Assembly: GCA_002914805.1 (NCBI GenBank) | Contig: JXTB01000326.1 | Location: forward strand, 395,997-459,996 | Reading direction: 5' to 3' | DNA: 64,000 bases | DNA from: Parasponia andersonii | Taxonomy: Eukaryota > Streptophyta > Magnoliopsida > Rosales > Cannabaceae | Shown here: positions 44,201-55,006 of the stretch, in pieces | Layout of the letters: every line of letters starts with the position of its first letter | Position numbering within the stretch: the stretch's first letter is position 1 | Position numbers and translations under genes: made by a program | The notes under the pieces: generated by a model | What the model was told of the DNA's origin: nothing | Databases searched by the model: none | Seen by the model: only the letters and a program-made list of their open reading frames with translations

Positions 44201-47200
44201 AAAGAAATTGAAGGATATGCTGGAAAACAAGCGTGTATATCAGTTTCTCCTTGGCCTCAATCTAGAATATGATCGAGCTAATCATCCAGTTATTGAAAAG
44301 GAACCATTTCCAGACTAAAATGAAGCTTTTGCCATTGTACGCAACAAAGAAGGCAACAAGGAATTGATGAGAGGAACCACTGGAAATACCAACAACACTG
44401 CTGTTGATAACTCAGCCTTATTTACTTCAAGGCAATTTAATAGAAAGACTAAAGACAAAGATAGGAGAGGGTGTGATAAGTGCCAGCACCCTCGTCACAC
44501 TCGGGACACATGTTGGAGGCTCCATGGAAGACCTGAAAACTTCAAAGAGATCATTGAGAAAGTTGGAAATCCCAACAAAACTGGACCAAGTCAAAAGATT
44601 GAGCAACCACATCAAACTAAGGCAGTAGAGGACCTCAAAGTGGGAGATTCTCTCAACAGGAGTGATATAGAAAGACTCCAAAAACTGTTGAAACAGCTAA
44701 ACTTCTCGTCAACAGATTCAAACTCAATTCCAGGTACTTGTTCTCTTGCCCAGACGGGTAAAACTAGTCTTGTGTCTAAAAAATCGTGTTTGCCAAGTAT
44801 TTGGATTATAGATTCAGGTGCATCGGATCATATAACCTATCATTTTGAATTTTTTCACCATTTTGTGCCTAATTCTGGGAAACAAAAAATTAGAGTGGCT
44901 GATGGAACTTATTCTACCATAGCTGGTCAGGGAGATATAAAAATTTCTCCATCATTATCTTTGAAGTCTATCTTACATGTTTCAAAATTATCCTATAATC
45001 TGTTGTCTATTGGGAAAATTACTCAAGATTTAAACTGTTCAGTTTTATTTACATCGGATGGTTGTTATTTTCAGGACCTTGGTACGGAGAGGATGATTGG
45101 GCATGCTAAGCTGAAAGATAGGCTGTACTACCTAAATACTACCTGCAAAAATAGACCTCATGGACTTATCTCTCGTACCAACTCATCAGATATCATTTTA
45201 CTATGGCATAATCGACTTAGCCACCCTCCTTTCTTTATTCTGAAAAAGTTATTTCCTGAATTATTTAAATACGTCGATCTTAGTGTTTTTCATTGAGAAT
45301 CCTGTGTACTTGTAAAACATCGTCGTATTTCTTTTCCAATAAAAGAACCACAAATTTTATCTCCATTTAGTCTTATTCATTCTGATGTGTGGGGACCATC
45401 ACGTGTTGCTAATATTTCTGGTTCTCGTTGGTTTGTTACTTTCATAGATGACTATACTCGATTAACATGACTTTATTTGATTAAATCTAAATCTGAAGTT
45501 GCTTCCATTTTCCCATCATTTCATAAATTCATTCAAAATTAATTTGGGACTAAGATTCATACTGTTTGTTTTGATAATGGAAAAGAATATTTTAATCAGG
45601 AATTAGACACATATTTCGAAAAAGAGGGAATTCTCCATCACTCATCCTGCACAGACACACCCCAACAAAACGTAGTTGCTGAAAGGAAAAACGACCACCT
45701 ATTGGAAGTAGCCAGGGCTCTTTTGCTCCAAATGAAAGTTCCAAAAACCTATTGGGGGGAAGCTGTTCTTATTGCCTCATACCTAATAAACCGAATGCCA
45801 TCAAGGGTTCTCCAAACACAATCACCAATTCAAAGATTAAAAACCCGCTTTCCAAATTTCCAAGGTATCGGATCCCTACCTCCTAAAGAATTTGGGTGTA
45901 GTGTATATGTCCATGACCAGAGTCTTACACAGGGAAAGTTAGATCCAAGAGCCATAAAATATGTATTCTTGGGGCATTCATTCACAAAAAAAGGGTATAA
46001 ATGTTACCATCCACCAACCAAGAAAACATATGTATCTATGGATGTTACATTTGTTGAAAAGCAACCATTTTTCAAAATCAATCTTCAGAGAGAGATAAAA
46101 TCAGCAATCGAGGATGTAGAGTGGTGGAAGATTGAACATGAAGATACTCCAAATTTTGTCCCAAATCAAGCCTTAAATGTGGAAAATTCCAATCAGCACC
46201 AATTTCCACTCTCCCTGCTACTGTTCCTAAAAATCCGTGTGAAAATCAAGGTCAAATTTTAAGTCCAAAATCCAATACTCCATTTTTACAAGTACATTCA
46301 AGGAGAAAACAGCCCATACTTCAGCCAGCACCTCCAATTGTGGACTCCGCATCAAGTGATAAATGTAATAATCTAATTTCTCAAAACTCAGCTGAAAATA
46401 CTCCCATTAATGATCTTGATCTTCCTATAGCACTTAGAAAAAGGGTTCGTTCATTTACTCTTCATTCTATGTCTAACTTTGTCTCCTTGAAAAATCTCTC
46501 CATCGAGTATCGTGTTTTTCTGTCTCATATAAAATTACAGGAAATTTCATCATCTATTCATGAGGCACTCAAACTAAAACCTTGGCGGGACGCTATGACC
46601 GAAGAAATGAAAGCTTTAGAGAAAAATCACACATGGTGATTGTTTGATTTGCCACAAGGGAAGAAAGTTGTAGGGTGCAGGTGGATCTTCACAAATAGAT
46701 ACAAGGCTGATGAGTCCTTGGAGAGGCACAAAGCTAGACTGGTTGCAAAGGGGTACACCCAAACCCACAGAATCGATTATCTTGAAATATTTGCACCAGT
46801 TGCAAAAATGAACACTATCAGAGTCCTACTGTCAATAGCATCCAACTGTGATTGGCCACTACATCAGTTTGACGTTAAAAATGCATTCCTATATGACGAA
46901 TTGAAAGAAGAAGTATATATGGATATTCCACCAGGATATTGGCAGACTTCAATGGGAAACAAAATTTGTAAGCTGGAAAAATCTCTTTATGGCTTGAAAC
47001 AGTCCCCAAGAGCTAAAAATGGATTTCTACCAAAGTCAGGGAGATCATACTCTTTTCTTCAAACACTCAAAAAGTGGGAAGATCACAACATTAATTGTGT
47101 ACGTTGATGACATAATCGTCATTGGAGATGATCACATTGAAATTGCAGAACTAAAAGAATATCTTACAAAAGAATTTGAAATTAAAAATCTAGGAAAACT

Positions 47201-50200
47201 TCGATATTCCAAGGAATAGAAGTAGCCAGATCTAAGCAAGGGATTTTTTTGAACCAGTAGAAATATGTCCAATATCTTCTACAGGAAACAAGCTTGGTTG
47301 GGAGTAAACCCAACGATACTCCAATTGAAGCTAATCATAGATTAGGAGAAGTAAAGGAAGAAGAATTTGTGGATAGAGGAATGCATCAAAGACTCGTGGG
47401 AAAATTAATCTACCTTTCACACACAAGGCCAGATATCACCTATTCTGTGAGTGTGGTAAGTCAATTCATGCATGCTCCTCTCAAATCTCATCTTGATGCT
47501 GTGCATCGTATCTTGAGATATCTTAAAGAAAGCCCCGGGAAAGGAATTTTGTTCAAGAAAAATAAAAATCTTAAAGTTGAAGCTTATACTGGTGCTGATT
47601 GGGTAGGATCACTTAGTAATAGAAGATCAACTACAGGATACTGCACATTTGTTGGTAGAAATCTAGTTACATGGAGGAGTAAGAAACAAGCTGTAGTTGC
47701 CAGATCAAGTGCAGAGGCAGAGTTTCGAGCTATGGCTCAGGGAGTATGTGAGTTACTGTGATTAAATATTATCCTTACTGATTTAAGAATAAAATTTAAC
47801 CTTCCTATGATGTTATACTATGATAACAAAGCAGCTATTAACATTGCCCACAACCCTGTTCAACGTGATAGAACTAAGCACGTGGAAATCGATAGACATT
47901 TCAGTAAAGAGAAACTAGTAGCAAGTCTCATATGCACACCATTCGTACAATCAGATCACCAACTAGCAGATATTCTCACAAAAGGCTTACAAGGAAGAAC
48001 GTTCAATCAATTGACAAACAAGCTTGGAATGCAAAATATTTTTGCATCCGCTTGCAGCAGAGTGTTGGAGATCACGTGTATATTTTTTATTTAATGTAGA
48101 TTTGTATTTTGTAATTAGTGTTAGATTATGAGCTGTAGATTATGATCAAATCAGATTGTATTTTGACTTAATTAGGATAGGATTTGTTTCTTTTTTTGAG
48201 TTGTTGATTCCTGTATTTATAGAGGACGTCTAAGCCTCTAGAATCATCATATATAAAAATATTTTCTTCCAAAAGCCTTCAGGGATGACTGATTCTTACC
48301 GAATGACAAGATCATTTTCGCCCCAAATATATACATATATAGGTGCTGCTTCAAATACTTCTTTCTTTCCTAGATTCTCACCAATTATAGAAGCCATGAC
48401 GGTGAAATTGATAACAAAATCCAAATATATTTATCAACAATAAATGAGTAATAGATACAATCTTACCTCTGAAGGTAAGCAATCCCAAGGTTTCCAAGGC
48501 AATCGTAGTTGTCAGGGGAAATGGCCAACAAAGATGACAAAACTGAAATAGCACTCTACAGAATACAAAAAACTTTGAAATCAGATGTTGACATGAGAAA
48601 AATGCAATACAAAAAACTTCAAAATGGGATGATGAAACAAGAAAAACCCAACTCTGAAAAGTAATAATGATGAAAACCTTGTACCTGCAAATGACCAGTT
48701 CTAAGAAGTATCATGCCAAGGGTATTCCATACCGCTGCCTGTCTTATATCTGATTGTATTGATTCCTTTAGTTTTGAAAGAATCTCGTCAATCTCTTCAG
48801 GTTCAAGTTCTTTATCCCGACTATTATCCCCTGAACGTTCTAATAAGAGGCACTACACAGTGTGTATATAAACATGTCAATTTCAATTATAACCACCCAA
48901 ATTGTTCGTTCGTCATTCAGATTTTTGTTTCTTCTCTATTTTTAAACAGAGAGCTTACATATGACATGATGAACAAGTCATAAAAAGAGGAGCACCTGTG
49001 CATGGTGAATCTGAACTAGTGAAAGTAAGTCTGGCCTGTCAATCTCTGCTTCAGGGCGAAGCAAAATCTCAGCTGCCTTCTCATATGCCAAAACTGCCTA
49101 AAAAGGGTCCATAACTTAATGAAGACAGCACATGCTAAGAAAAGAGAGCCAATGAGTTCTGAAAGTCACCTTTGCTGGTTGGTCCAACCTCTGATACATT
49201 AGGCCCAGAATAAAATGAGCATGAGCATTTTTTGGTGTCTTCCGTGCAACATGTACCAAAGCCTATAAGCATGTACTAAGAATGTTATGTGACAAAATGG
49301 GCATATGCAGGGCAGTAACCAAGGCAGCTACCAAGTAAGCATGCATGTCAGAAGTTCAAAACAATTATTACTACAAGAAACTGGAGAATAAAAATTTGAC
49401 ATTTGCACCATAAGCGTGATCAAAATTTTACTGAATCCAAAGATTTGTGGAAATCTGTATCACACCAGTATGCTGGCAACTTTTCAATGTTACACATTGG
49501 TGGATTGTTACAGGTAATGAATCACGAACTAAGAAATATACGAATATATAAGCTTAAAAAAAAATCCAATACTCCAGAATAGAACTCCAAACTCACAGTT
49601 TTAAGGCTGCTGACTCTTTCCTCACGGGACGAGGGAACCCCTTGAACGGGCAAATCCCCATCAGCATCAGCTCCACAATCAAGTGGGGACTCTACCTTAC
49701 TGCTTCTCGAACGGGACCTCCCGAGTTTGTTTGGGCGTTTTCCTTCAACTTCCCCTGCATCGTTGTCTCTACAAGAGACTGTACTCTTATCCTGACTGTT
49801 TTCATCAATTGCCAACCTACATCATTATTAACCATAACTAATTGGTCAAATTGATTCTCATTTCCACAATGTATTCCTATCCAAATCTTCTCTCTATGGA
49901 AAACAGTAATTATAATAGGTATAGACCCACAAATTAACATTATCAAAATTTCAATTTTCTCAATCTCTATGTGAGAAATTTTTTTTTAAATTCTCCCAAA
50001 CTAAAATAAATTTTCTGCCCAGTTTAATTTTTTTCTTCCTCAGTGGAGAATCCAGGCTCCAAACACAGTCCACAGAAACCAGAATTGGAAAGAAGTTTCT
50101 ACACCACTGTTTGACAGGAAAGAAAATGCAAGAAAACAAGCTGAAAATCACCAACTTCAACACGACAAACCAAAAATAAACAATTTTGGATAAAATTTAT

Positions 50201-50475
50201 CATTTTCTCAGCTACCAAACAGAAAATAAACTAAAATTAAAAATAAATTATAATCCTGAATTCTTTACGGAAGAATATAAGGTTAGGTTTGAAGAAGAAG
50301 AGAACCTGGTGAGGTCTGGAGCTGAAGCGGGGAGGGAATCGCCACCATCGGTTTCAGAGGGATCAACGTTAAGGTCAGCTAAAACTACAAGTTTGGGAGG
50401 CTGAAAGGCCTTCGAGCTGTTATCAATGGAACTCGCCATGGCTCCCAACTGTGCAGGCTCATGTGGTACGGACAT
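41255..50475 (-). CDS. Tetratricopeptide repeat protein (At5g63200-like)
   Basis: A TPR-repeat scaffold of unknown biochemical role; TPR arrays normally bind partner proteins. Eleven exons: 50475-50306, 49816-49597, 49262-49170, 49097-48996, 48852-48685, 48555-48467, 43187-43066, 42881-42700, 42396-42112, 41891-41744, 41610-41255; spliced CDS 1935 nt, 644 aa, with every junction GT-AG and in frame. The N-terminus is Ser-rich and disordered with PPKLVVLADLNVDP. TPR signatures follow, for example ALVHVARKTPKNAHAHFILG, NYDCLGNLGIAYLQR, AAHLWANLANAYYMIGDHR, CSYAWSNLG and IFSNLGNLYRQQKQYERA, with the last helices ending at KATAMSRLCAGFS. The start is the upstream of two in-frame ATGs (residues 1 and 13). 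Intron 6 (48466-43188) is swollen to 5.3 kb by a copia element and a SINE, but the exons are intact. The Arabidopsis relative is about 649 aa, as I recall it. Confidence 0.93.
43263..43274. repeat. SINE target-site duplication, left copy
   Basis: AGAGAAACTTGG, matching AGAGAAAATTGG at 43428-43439 in 11 of 12 positions, as expected of a short duplication made by L1-type target-primed insertion. Confidence 0.65.
43275..43427 (+). mobile_element. tRNA-derived SINE in TPR intron 6
   Basis: A 153 bp GC-richer island. It has an A-box-like TTAGTTCAAGTGG followed by GCAAGGAC, a 3' part reading CCCCTGTGGGATTGGTCGAG, which resembles the conserved 3' region of plant Au-type SINEs, and an A-rich tail after GGTTATC. 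It is bounded by a 12 bp near-perfect direct repeat. It lacks any coding capacity and depends on a LINE reverse transcriptase. Family assignment is from memory; the A-box, tail and flanking repeat are visible. Confidence 0.7.
43644..43648. repeat. Copia target-site duplication (GGGAT), left
   Basis: GGGAT immediately before the 5' LTR. The same five bases follow the 3' LTR at 48282-48286, marking a normal integrase-mediated insertion. Confidence 0.92.
43649..43867 (+). repeat. Copia 5' LTR
   Basis: 219 bp, TG...CA ends, ending immediately before the primer binding site. Confidence 0.95.
43868..43880 (+). other. Copia primer binding site
   Basis: TGGTATCAGAGCC directly after the 5' LTR, complementary to the 3' end of initiator tRNA-Met. 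Confidence 0.92.
44181..48094 (+). pseudogene. Ty1/copia gag-pol remnant
   Basis: Starts MECATDIKK in the middle of a gag domain. A zinc knuckle CDKCQHPRHTRDTC (CX2CX4HX4C) follows, then protease (WIIDSGASDHIT), GAG-pre-integrase (LWHNRLSHP), integrase with HSDVWGP, DNGKEYF and AERKN, reverse transcriptase (KARLVAKGYTQ, YGLKQSPRA, YVDDIIVIGDD), and RNase H (DWVGSLSNRRSTTGYC, SSAEAEFRAM, NPVQRDRTKHVEID). Single stops interrupt one continuous frame near 44318, 45296, 45469, 45541 and 46639. There is a frameshift after 46262, a deletion near 47015-47020 in reverse transcriptase, and another shift near 47219. It cannot produce a full polyprotein. Confidence 0.93.
48063..48281 (+). repeat. Copia 3' LTR
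   Basis: 219 bp partner of 43649-43867. It is followed by the right copy of the GGGAT target duplication at 48282-48286. Confidence 0.95.
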
Positions 50476-50627
50476 TTTTGCGCTTCAGTTTTTTTATTTT
50501 TTTATTTTTTTAAGAGCTATGAAGTTGAACTTGAAGTCGACTGCTCCAAATTACAAAAACACTTCTTTGTGTGAGTTTTCACTTTTGTTCGTTTTGGGTC
50601 AACGTAGATCAGACATCACTGACTTAC

Positions 50628-50674
50628 TGGGCTGGGCTTCTGCTTTGTTTTGCTAGGCCCAACATATGAGCCCA
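50628..50674. promoter_or_regulatory. Cluster of site II (TGGGCY) motifs upstream of the TPR gene
   Basis: TGGGCT at 50628-50633 and 50633-50638, GGCCCA at 50656-50661 and AGCCCA at 50669-50674, i.e. four TGGGC-type motifs in 47 bp, about 150-200 bp before the TPR start codon. Such clusters are bound by TCP factors in promoters of growth-related plant genes; function here is inferred. Confidence 0.5.
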
Positions 50675-50857
50675 TTTTGGTTTTTTGCCGTTTGGGAAAA
50701 GTTTAGTCCACTACCACTTATTACGCCCTTTTTTGGTATGAATTTTCGTCGGATGATCGAGAGAAAATGACACACATAGGACTTTTTCGCTTTTTTTTTG
50801 GACATTTGTAGAACTACATTGTTTAATAAGTTTTTTTCGGACTAAAAAATAGAGCCC

Positions 50858-50973
50858 ACAAGAACTAAAAGTCTGAAATACTCTCATCCCAACTCTATAT
50901 ACAGTGATAAGCGACACAAGAACTAAAAGTCTGAAATACTCTCATCCCAACTCTATATACAGTGATAAACGAC
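50858..50973. repeat. 58-bp tandem duplication
   Basis: Two copies, 50858-50915 and 50916-50973, beginning acaagaactaaaagtctg. They appear to differ at one position, so the duplication is recent. Confidence 0.92.
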
Positions 50974-51039
50974 AGAGTCCTACCTCAGATTTGACATAAC
51001 CCACCCTACACATTTCTCTGTAAAATCTATTACTCTCTA

Positions 51040-52620
51040 CTTGATCGCGGCAAGTCAAGATCTACTTGACCTCAATAAAGGTCAAAATCTACTTAACCTG
51101 AAGTCAAGTAATTCTTGACTATAAATTTTTAATTACATGAGGTTATGAATAATTTACTTGAATTGGGTCAAGTTATATTTGTCCTATTATCAATTTGATC
51201 AGTTCATTTGATTGATTTAACTTAATATATTTTTTTTTTTTACATTTTTTCAATTAGGATTGTGTTTTATTTGTCATTAAATATATAGAGCTCCTCATGT
51301 TCGACTACAAAAACTATCAAAATTGCCCTTAAATTTAAAACCATTTCACTCAAGTCTGTATTTAAGGTCTTCAATTGATTCTTCTTGTCTAGGAATATAG
51401 AAAGTTACAGAATGACAAAAACCATGTCAATCGAAGGTAAAAAAGAGTCCATAAAATCTTCAGCTACGACGTCAGCGGGGAAAACTATAAAATCTCTATC
51501 TAAATCCTCATTATCAAAGAAGAAGGACCCATCAAAGTCCTCATTGCCAAAGAAGGATAAGAAAGTCGCTTATTTAAGTTCCCATTTGTACTTTATTGCA
51601 TGTTATTTCAGATCAAGAAATTCATGCCCTAAGTCAAGTAGTACTTGACCTTGACCACCAATACGTAACTTGGGATCAAGTATTCCTTAACTCCAGATCA
51701 AGTAGTTATTTACCTTGAGATCATGAACTATTTGACTATGTGGTCAAGGACTATTTGACCTGAGACCAAGAGCTACTTGACATGTGATGTGCAGAAGATC
51801 ATTACGAAGAAACATAGTCAAAAATATGAATATTTCAACAAACTAATGTCTTGACCTCTTTCAAACATTGCTCACTCATTAATAACAATGTGTAAATATT
51901 CATGAAATAAACATTGCTTATTCGTTCTGGTTTGTTCTTGTGATCAAGGACTATTTGACTTGAGGCCAACAACTAGTTGACCTATGTGACGTGTAGAAGA
52001 TCACTATAAAGATACATAGTAAAAAAAATGAATATTTTAGCAAACTAATATCTAGACCTCTTTCAAATATTGCTCATTCGTTAATAACGATGAGTAAACA
52101 TTTATGAAATAAACATTACTTACTCATTCTAGTTTGTTCTTGGCCCTAAGTCAAGTTGTATCCTAGGTCAAGTAGTATTTAATCTGAAGTAAAGAAGTTA
52201 TTCATCATATGTCAAAATGACCATAAGTCAAGAACTAACTAACCCTAAGTCAAAAACGTCTTGACTTGTTCTCATTCTAACTTGTACTCTCATTCATTCT
52301 GAACATTGAATAACTAATGATTTCATATTTTTTAATTTGATACAAATTAGTATTTTTGGACTTTGGTGCACGAACAATCCACTTACCATTGTCATTTATG
52401 CACACAATTATCATGAATGACTATATAATAATGATGATGTATAAATCAAAATATTTCGAATACATGTCAGGATTAAATTGACCTTGAAGATTAGTATCAT
52501 AATTACCACTAGTCAAGTAGTCAATACAATATTGATCTGAGGTCAAGAAGATATTGACTTAAGGTCAAGTTCTTCTGGATTATACGTCAAAATCAATTTG
52601 AGCTACGACGTGATAATAAG
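51040..52620. repeat. TTGAC-rich block with diverged ~200-bp repeats
   Basis: The short phrase GTCAAG...CTTGAC, often as a palindrome such as GTCAAGTAGTACTTGAC near 51634, recurs dozens of times on both strands. A longer unit of about 200 bp is visible twice, about 51738-51940 and 51941-52145: each has tcaaggactatttgac, then agaagatca, then aaactaat.tc..gacctctttcaaa, ending in tttgttcttg. A more diverged third copy appears at about 52560-52760. It looks like a decayed tandem array or transposon interior. TTGAC is also the WRKY W-box core, but repeat decay explains the density more simply. Confidence 0.75.
51412..51600 (+). pseudogene. Ser/Lys-rich coding-like fragment
   Basis: From the ATG at 51412 the frame encodes MTKTMSIEGKKESIKSS followed by repeated SKSSLSKKKDPSKSSLPKK units, in a region otherwise made of repeats. 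Codon composition is less AT-biased than the surroundings. No domain is recognisable. It may be the N-terminal remnant of a transposon-encoded protein, or chance. Confidence 0.25.
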
Positions 52621-54264
52621 ATATATAAAACATTAAGAAGATCAATATTAAAAAACATGGAATTTTGAGTACAATTCTCATATCAATATTATAGATTTTC
52701 TTCAAATATTATTCACTTATTATCAAGTATAAATAGCCATTATTGAATAGAAACACATAACTTACCTTAAAATTTCCCAATAATATCTAAAGTATTTCTA
52801 AGTGATTTTTTATAAAACAGGAAAATTGAATGTTAAGAATCACATTTGTTAAGAAAGAGGGAGATAGAGAGACAGGAAGGAAAAAATGGAGTAAAAATGA
52901 AATGTGTGAGAGAGAGAGAGATGGAACTTTTCAAAGCCAAAAACTCTAATTTTAGGAGAGATAAAGCAAGAAGAAGAATAGAGAGAGAGAGAGAGGGAAC
53001 GTGAATAGAAAAAAAAAAAGAGAAAAAATTGAGGAAAAATGAAATAAGATAGGGTGAGAGAAAGGAGCATTTAATACTCCTACCTACTATTCACTTTTGA
53101 ACAAAGATAGATTAGGAATGTCCATTGATTTCTCTCTTTATCAAATATTTCAAAAGTCTAAAATTAGGTCCTAAAATTATCATTATATTAAGCTAGTTCT
53201 GAAAAAGACTAAATGTGGTCAAATTGGTCCTATTCATGTCTTTTTCTCCATAACTAATATGTGTTTTATGTATTGCTAATACTTATATTTGATATAGGTG
53301 TTTGTCCATATAATCTAAATAAGATTATAGATAAATTTTTACCAGTGTGGTACCTAAATTTTTACTAGTGTGGTACCTGTTAATTTATTTTCCAATAAAT
53401 AGGTTAGCAATAGCGGCTGAAAATTGTATACTCAAATGAAAATCTAAGAAAAAATAGTGATGATGGTAGATTGAGTTTGAGGGATTAATGACGGCTTCAA
53501 GCCCAAAGATGAGTCTCGCAAGGCTATTAACCTCAACATTTTTGGCCCTTTGCACTTATGTGATACTATAGTTCAACAAGCTTAATCATAAGATCTTCAA
53601 CCTTAGGCAGGTTCTTCACTATATTTTCTTCTTTTGCTTTATATTAATCAGTAACTTGATTCACCATGAGTTTGAAATCACAAAATATTTCTGAGAGGTT
53701 AATTTGAGACTCTTTTGCGAGTCTTAGACCATTTTTACTTCTTGGATTATTTGTTTTATTTGTTGGTTTTTCAATTATGAAGAAGAAAATTAGTACCTAG
53801 CTAAAAGTGATATTTGACAACTTAACTAGTAGTTTAGAGTAGAATAATACTAGGTATCCCAACTAATTTATCAAGTTTTTAATATTAACACATGTGACAA
53901 GTGAATCGTTGCCGTTCAAATTGGTGACTAACATTAAAAATATTTTTAGTAAGTTTCAATATACTAATTAAATAGTTGACAAGTCACTTGTTTACAAAAA
54001 TTTGGTAAATTAATGGAGATTATAATATTATCCATTTAGGTACTATGGCTCACAATTTTGAGTCCACAAATCCCTTTTGTTTTCTTAAACAGAAATGAAA
54101 TGGAAAAATAGCGAGGGAAAAGAAAGAAAGATTAACTGAATACTTTCAACGTATACTTTCCTTTAAAAGAGAGAAAATTTGGATTATATGATTTTTATCA
54201 AGACTGACTGGGCATTTGATAAATCAGTTGAGATATATGAACTCAATGCGCGGATTCTTCCATA

Positions 54265-54348
54265 CGACTATATCTATATTTGATCTCCTAGACGACTATA
54301 TCTATATTTGATCTCCTAGACGACTATATCTATATTTGAAAGACTCAA
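54265..54348. repeat. 28-bp tandem triplication
   Basis: Units start at 54265, 54293 and 54321, each beginning cgactatatctatatttg; the first two are complete with atctcctaga, the third diverges at its end. Confidence 0.9.
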
Positions 54349-55006
54349 TTAAAATTGCTTTTTCCCTCTCTACACTTACATAGATAACTTTCGATGTGTT
54401 GCCTTATTATTATTATTATTATTTTTTTTACGAAATGTCTTAAAACGTGAAATTTTAGCCAACACACTATTTGATTCTACGTTAGCTGGAAAAGATTCCG
54501 AGCTTTCCCCCCAAAAGGTTTTTCAAACAAATTTGTTCAAAATTTAGGCAAAGGGTACTAAAGTTGACACTTGATGGCATCAGATTCGACAAATAAAGTC
54601 ATTAACAAAGACTAAATTTTAGTGCATCCTAAATGCATCATTAATAAAAGGAGAACAATCCAGACCCTGAAAAATAGCAAATGGATAACATCTAGCTATT
54701 GATTGTATTGCATGGAATATTATCAGAGTACTAAAAAGCGTGATGCAACAATTCGAGTCTACAAAAGCAGTCCATGGAAGAAAAGAAAGAACCAAAATTA
54801 TACACTGGTTATGGGATTTTACGAATCTCCAACTAATGACCGTCCGACCATTTGAAGATAAAAACGAAAACGAACCCATTTGATCCCATAACTATATCCA
54901 ACCTTCTAAGAGTGTGCAACAACACCATTTTTAAAAACACAGTACAAATAAGGTAAATGGGCAACAACGTAAATGAGAGAAACAATCTAAAATATGTGTG
55001 TTTTCC

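Larger units (their letters stand above)
43649..48281 (+). mobile_element. Ty1/copia LTR retrotransposon in intron 6 of the TPR gene
   Basis: A 4633 bp element in antisense orientation to the host gene. LTRs of 219 bp each (43649-43867 and 48063-48281) begin TGTTGGAGAT and end CCTTCA. They differ at about 11 positions by eye (roughly 95% identity), so the insertion is moderately recent. The PBS TGGTATCAGAGCC is at 43868-43880. The domain order gag, protease, integrase, reverse transcriptase, RNase H defines copia. A perfect GGGAT duplication flanks it. The internal region is shorter than in a full element because gag lacks its N-terminal part and the coding frame is interrupted, so it is non-autonomous now. 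Confidence 0.95.
50476..55006. other. Repeat-rich intergenic region between TPR and MRF genes
   Basis: 4.5 kb. It holds the TPR promoter, a 58 bp tandem duplication, a 1.6 kb block of TTGAC-rich repeats, GA-rich low-complexity DNA at about 52850-53060, a 28 bp triplication near 54265, and the MRF 3' UTR at the right end. No complete gene is recognisable. Confidence 0.55.

Noticed and set aside
51040-52620. WRKY-responsive enhancer made of W-boxes
   Set aside because: TTGAC density follows from a diverged repeat family, and the block lies far from the start codons of both flanking genes.
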